From Paulinella micropora (lineage: Eukaryota; Cercozoa; Imbricatea; Euglyphida): a stretch of DNA of 27,199 nucleotides. The stretch is taken from contig BJOX01000167.1 of assembly GCA_009731375.1 (NCBI GenBank), positions 717,707 through 744,905 on the forward strand. Direction: 5' to 3'. The position numbers were made by a program, and so were the translations under genes. The notes under the pieces are model-generated. The model did no database searches. It saw nothing but the letters and a program-made list of their open reading frames with translations, and was not told the origin of the DNA. The first letter of the stretch is position 1; every line of letters begins with the position of its first letter. Below, piece after piece: positions 1-27,199 of the stretch.

Positions 1-146
<146 letters not shown>

Positions 147-163
147 TTTGCGCTGATGTGTAG

Positions 164-188
164 TAAGTCAAGGGAGCATCAAAGCGAC
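164..188 (+). other. possible short upstream exon
   Basis: A unique segment lies between the GATA array and a CT array. It ends at GTTTGTTTCTC, the same donor context used after exon 16. Read in the phase exon 1 needs, it is open from about 156 but meets a TGA just upstream, so a usable exon would have to start at the AG at 162-163 (or be absent). It would encode about eight residues (roughly SQGSIKA). Very short and weakly supported; it may be ordinary non-coding sequence. Confidence 0.2.
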
Positions 189-190
189 GT

Positions 191-248
<58 letters not shown>

Positions 249-381
249 ACTCTCTCTCTCTCTCTCTCTCTATACATATATATATATATATATATATAAT
301 ATATGTGTATTTGTGTGTGTATGTGTGTGTGTGTGTGTTTGGTGCTTGTATGTGTGTGTTTTTCATTTTATGTATGAATAG
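189..381. repeat. (CT)n, (TA)n and (TG)n dinucleotide tracts before exon 1
   Basis: Runs of CT, then TA, then TG are followed by a T-rich stretch and AATAG. The T-rich end resembles a 3' splice site for exon 1. The tract also holds ATG 374, in frame with exon 1, so it could instead be a 5' untranslated region. No TATA box can be told apart from the TA repeat. Confidence 0.8.
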
Positions 382-25277
<24,896 letters not shown>

Positions 25278-25302
25278 GTGAGAAATATCTATCTATCTAT
25301 CT

Positions 25303-25368
<66 letters not shown>

Positions 25369-25427
25369 CGATAGATTGATAGATCGATAGATCGATAGAT
25401 CGATAGATAGATAGATAGATAGATATC

Positions 25428-25518
<91 letters not shown>

Positions 25519-25579
25519 GTAGGTAGGTAGGTAGATAGATAGGTAGGTAGGTAGGTAGGTAGGTAGGTAGGTAGGTAGG

Positions 25580-25660
<81 letters not shown>

Positions 25661-25672
25661 GGATAGATAGAT

Positions 25673-25760
25673 NNNNNNNNNNNNNNNNNNNNNNNNNNNN
25701 NNNNNNNNNNNNNNNNNNNNNNNNNNNNNNNNNNNNNNNNNNNNNNNNNNNNNNNNNNNN
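25673..25760. other. assembly gap (88 N)
   Basis: N run between GATA and GGAT arrays. Confidence 0.99.
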
Positions 25761-25816
25761 GATGGTTGGATGGATGGATGGATGGATGGATGGTTGGATG
25801 GATGGATGGATGGATG

Positions 25817-25894
<78 letters not shown>

Positions 25895-25962
25895 CTAGAT
25901 AGATAGATAGATAGACTAGATAGATAGATAGAGTAGATAGAGTAGATAGAGTAGATAGATTG

Positions 25963-26056
<94 letters not shown>

Positions 26057-26057
<1 letters not shown>

Positions 26058-26128
26058 TGTGCTTCCCGTCGCTATTTCGGCATGTGACTTATAGGCGTAT
26101 GGCTAGGCACACATAAGGCACCCCACCA
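26057..26128 (-). mobile_element. element A fragment, inverted
   Basis: Reverse complement of an internal 72-bp part of element A (GTGCTTCCCGTCGCTATTTC). Both ends join GATA repeats, so both element ends are missing. Confidence 0.8.
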
Positions 26129-26133
26129 AGATG

Positions 26134-26230
<97 letters not shown>

Positions 26231-26310
26231 GTAGATAGATAGATAGATAGATCTAATCTATCTATCTATCTATCTATCTGTCTATCTATCTGTCTATCTA
26301 TCTATCTATC

Positions 26311-26361
<51 letters not shown>

Positions 26362-26364
26362 TAT

Positions 26365-26794
26365 TGGGATGGTGTGGGTGTGCTGAGCCCGTGGTGGGGT
26401 GCCTTATGTGTGCCTAGCCATACGCCTATAAGTCACATGCCGAAATAGCGACGGGAAGCACAATCCTGTTCCCTCATGGTGCCCTTTCTCGCTTGTTGAG
26501 CCCGGAATAAAACCCACAGTGCTCTGTCGGTTTATACTAGACTGTCGAACAGTCTCGAAACTCCATCTGCTTACTGGGTCCTCTGTAATGGAGGTGGGAG
26601 CTCGTTCTGCAAGGGGCGCTTATGGAACGAGCCCTGGCCCCGCCTGGTACTAGGGAGCTTTGGTATCGCCTGTATCAGTCCCTTCCGTGCAAACATCACG
26701 GCTTAGCTGGGCATCGGGTTAATACTTTACTTACAGACTTCCTTGGTTGACGAAATCAGAAGCTCCTTTTTTCTGACATTAGTCGATATCTCAT
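26365..26794 (+). mobile_element. dispersed element A, copy 6
   Basis: From GGGATGGTGTGGGTGTGCTG to GTCGATATCTCATC, then TATC-type repeats. Followed after about 95 bp by element B copy 4, the same A-then-B order as at 1267-2147. Confidence 0.75.
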
Positions 26795-26807
26795 CTATCT
26801 ATATCTG

Positions 26808-26842
<35 letters not shown>

Positions 26843-26890
26843 GTCTATCTATCTATCTATCTTTCTATCTTTCTATCTATCTATCTATCT

Positions 26891-27199
26891 CACTTGGACT
26901 AACGGCTTGAACGGCTTCCTTTTCTTTCTCTTCTTCCTTGTCCTCCTCAAGACCTTACTCTCCATTTTGCCTTTTTCTTCAAACCCCTTGGAGAAGATTT
27001 TGCTCATGTCCACCCTTACGAAGATCCTTCGAGCCTCCTCGAAAAGAAGAGTCCAAAAGTGCACGTCCATCCGGACTATAAGTCACAACCCGGCATTGTC
27101 AACCCGGATTCCACCCACAGTGTTGACGCCGAGACATACTCTCATTTCGTCCAAGAAGTGCCCCGAAAGAACCAATCGAAAGAAGAAAGCACCTGATTT
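26891..27199 (+). mobile_element. element B, copy 4 (diverged, runs off the window)
   Basis: Starts CACTTGGACTAACGGCTTGA, shares the pyrimidine tract with copies 1 and 2, and ends with AATCGAAAGAAGAAAGCACC, the left edge of copy 2. Its middle has no counterpart in the window, because the matching part of copy 2 falls in the gap at 1742-1751. Confidence 0.55.
26952..27199 (+). CDS. possible further (terminal) exon, partial
   Basis: After a long pyrimidine tract and CCTCAAG, the frame continuing exon 23 (phase 0) is open for 82 codons to the window edge. It includes LEKILLMSTLTKILRASSKR and a basic end (RTNRKKKAPDF). In element B copy 2 the same frame extends about 14 codons past the shared AATCGAAAG and ends at TGA 1812-1814. 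Against it: the segment belongs to a dispersed repeat, another + frame is open to a TGA at 27191-27193, and a minus-strand frame (26885-27070) is also open. Confidence 0.3.

Larger units (their letters stand above)
25278..26951. repeat. region after exon 23: (TATC)n/(GATA)n, gap and element A copies
   Basis: A TATC to GATA inversion point lies near 25302, followed by a long GATA array with GGTA variants, an 88-N gap (25673-25760), GGAT and GATA arrays, an inverted element A fragment, a GATA to TATC switch near 26253, element A copy 6, and TATC repeats to 26890. Probably intron or 3' flank. Confidence 0.75.

Noticed and set aside
26885-27070. Minus-strand 61-codon frame
   Set aside because: It is the complement of the pyrimidine tract and element B; no minus-strand neighbours or splice context support it over the + strand reading.

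Overview
The window is eukaryotic nuclear DNA made mostly of simple repeats: (TATC)n, (GATA)n, (CATA)n, (GTAT)n, (CTAC)n, (TTAC)n, a hexamer ATATCT array, a 9-mer ATCTATCTT array, and a 51-bp minisatellite. Nearly every long open frame in it is a translated microsatellite. The lineage cannot be decided from the sequence. Tiny exons, canonical GT-AG introns and microsatellite-filled introns point to a protist or alga, but no diagnostic gene is present.

Under the repeats lies one gene on the + strand that covers almost the whole window. I recovered 23 short exons (18-257 nt, mostly 35-110 nt) between 382 and 25277. Each lies between an AG and a GT, each is open, and all 22 junctions agree in phase. 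Joined they give 1738 nt, about 580 codons, so only about 7% of the 24.9 kb span is coding. The order is a Ser/Pro-rich segment (exon 1), a long helical region resembling a HEAT/ARM alpha-solenoid (exons 3-18), a charged helix (19-20), an acidic tract followed by a lysine tract (21), and a short tail (22-23). The true start may be ATG 374 or lie upstream. The end lies beyond 25277, possibly in an exon open from 26952 to the window edge.

The most unusual feature is how the introns are built. Many introns start as a microsatellite whose first unit is the splice donor itself (GTATGTATG, GTACATAC, GTAGGTAGG, GTATCTATC). About 75 truncated copies of exon edges are scattered through them. Copies upstream of an exon usually keep its acceptor and 5' edge. 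Copies downstream keep its 3' edge and donor. Exon 17 has nine clear 5'-edge copies before it and sixteen 3'-edge copies after it; exon 20 has ten 3'-edge copies after it. This looks like repeated tandem duplication with one breakpoint in the microsatellite and one in the exon, always leaving one intact exon.

Three dispersed repeats also sit in the introns and flanks. Element A (about 430-460 bp; five long copies plus two fragments) and element B (four partial copies) both end in a CGAYATCTCATC-type sequence running into (TATC)n, and some copies are 5'-truncated, as expected of retroposed elements. Element C (two copies, about 150 bp) holds a long GC-rich palindrome and a second hairpin; both copies lie just upstream of a splice acceptor. 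Six N gaps and several near-identical blocks mean local order and copy number should be treated with caution.
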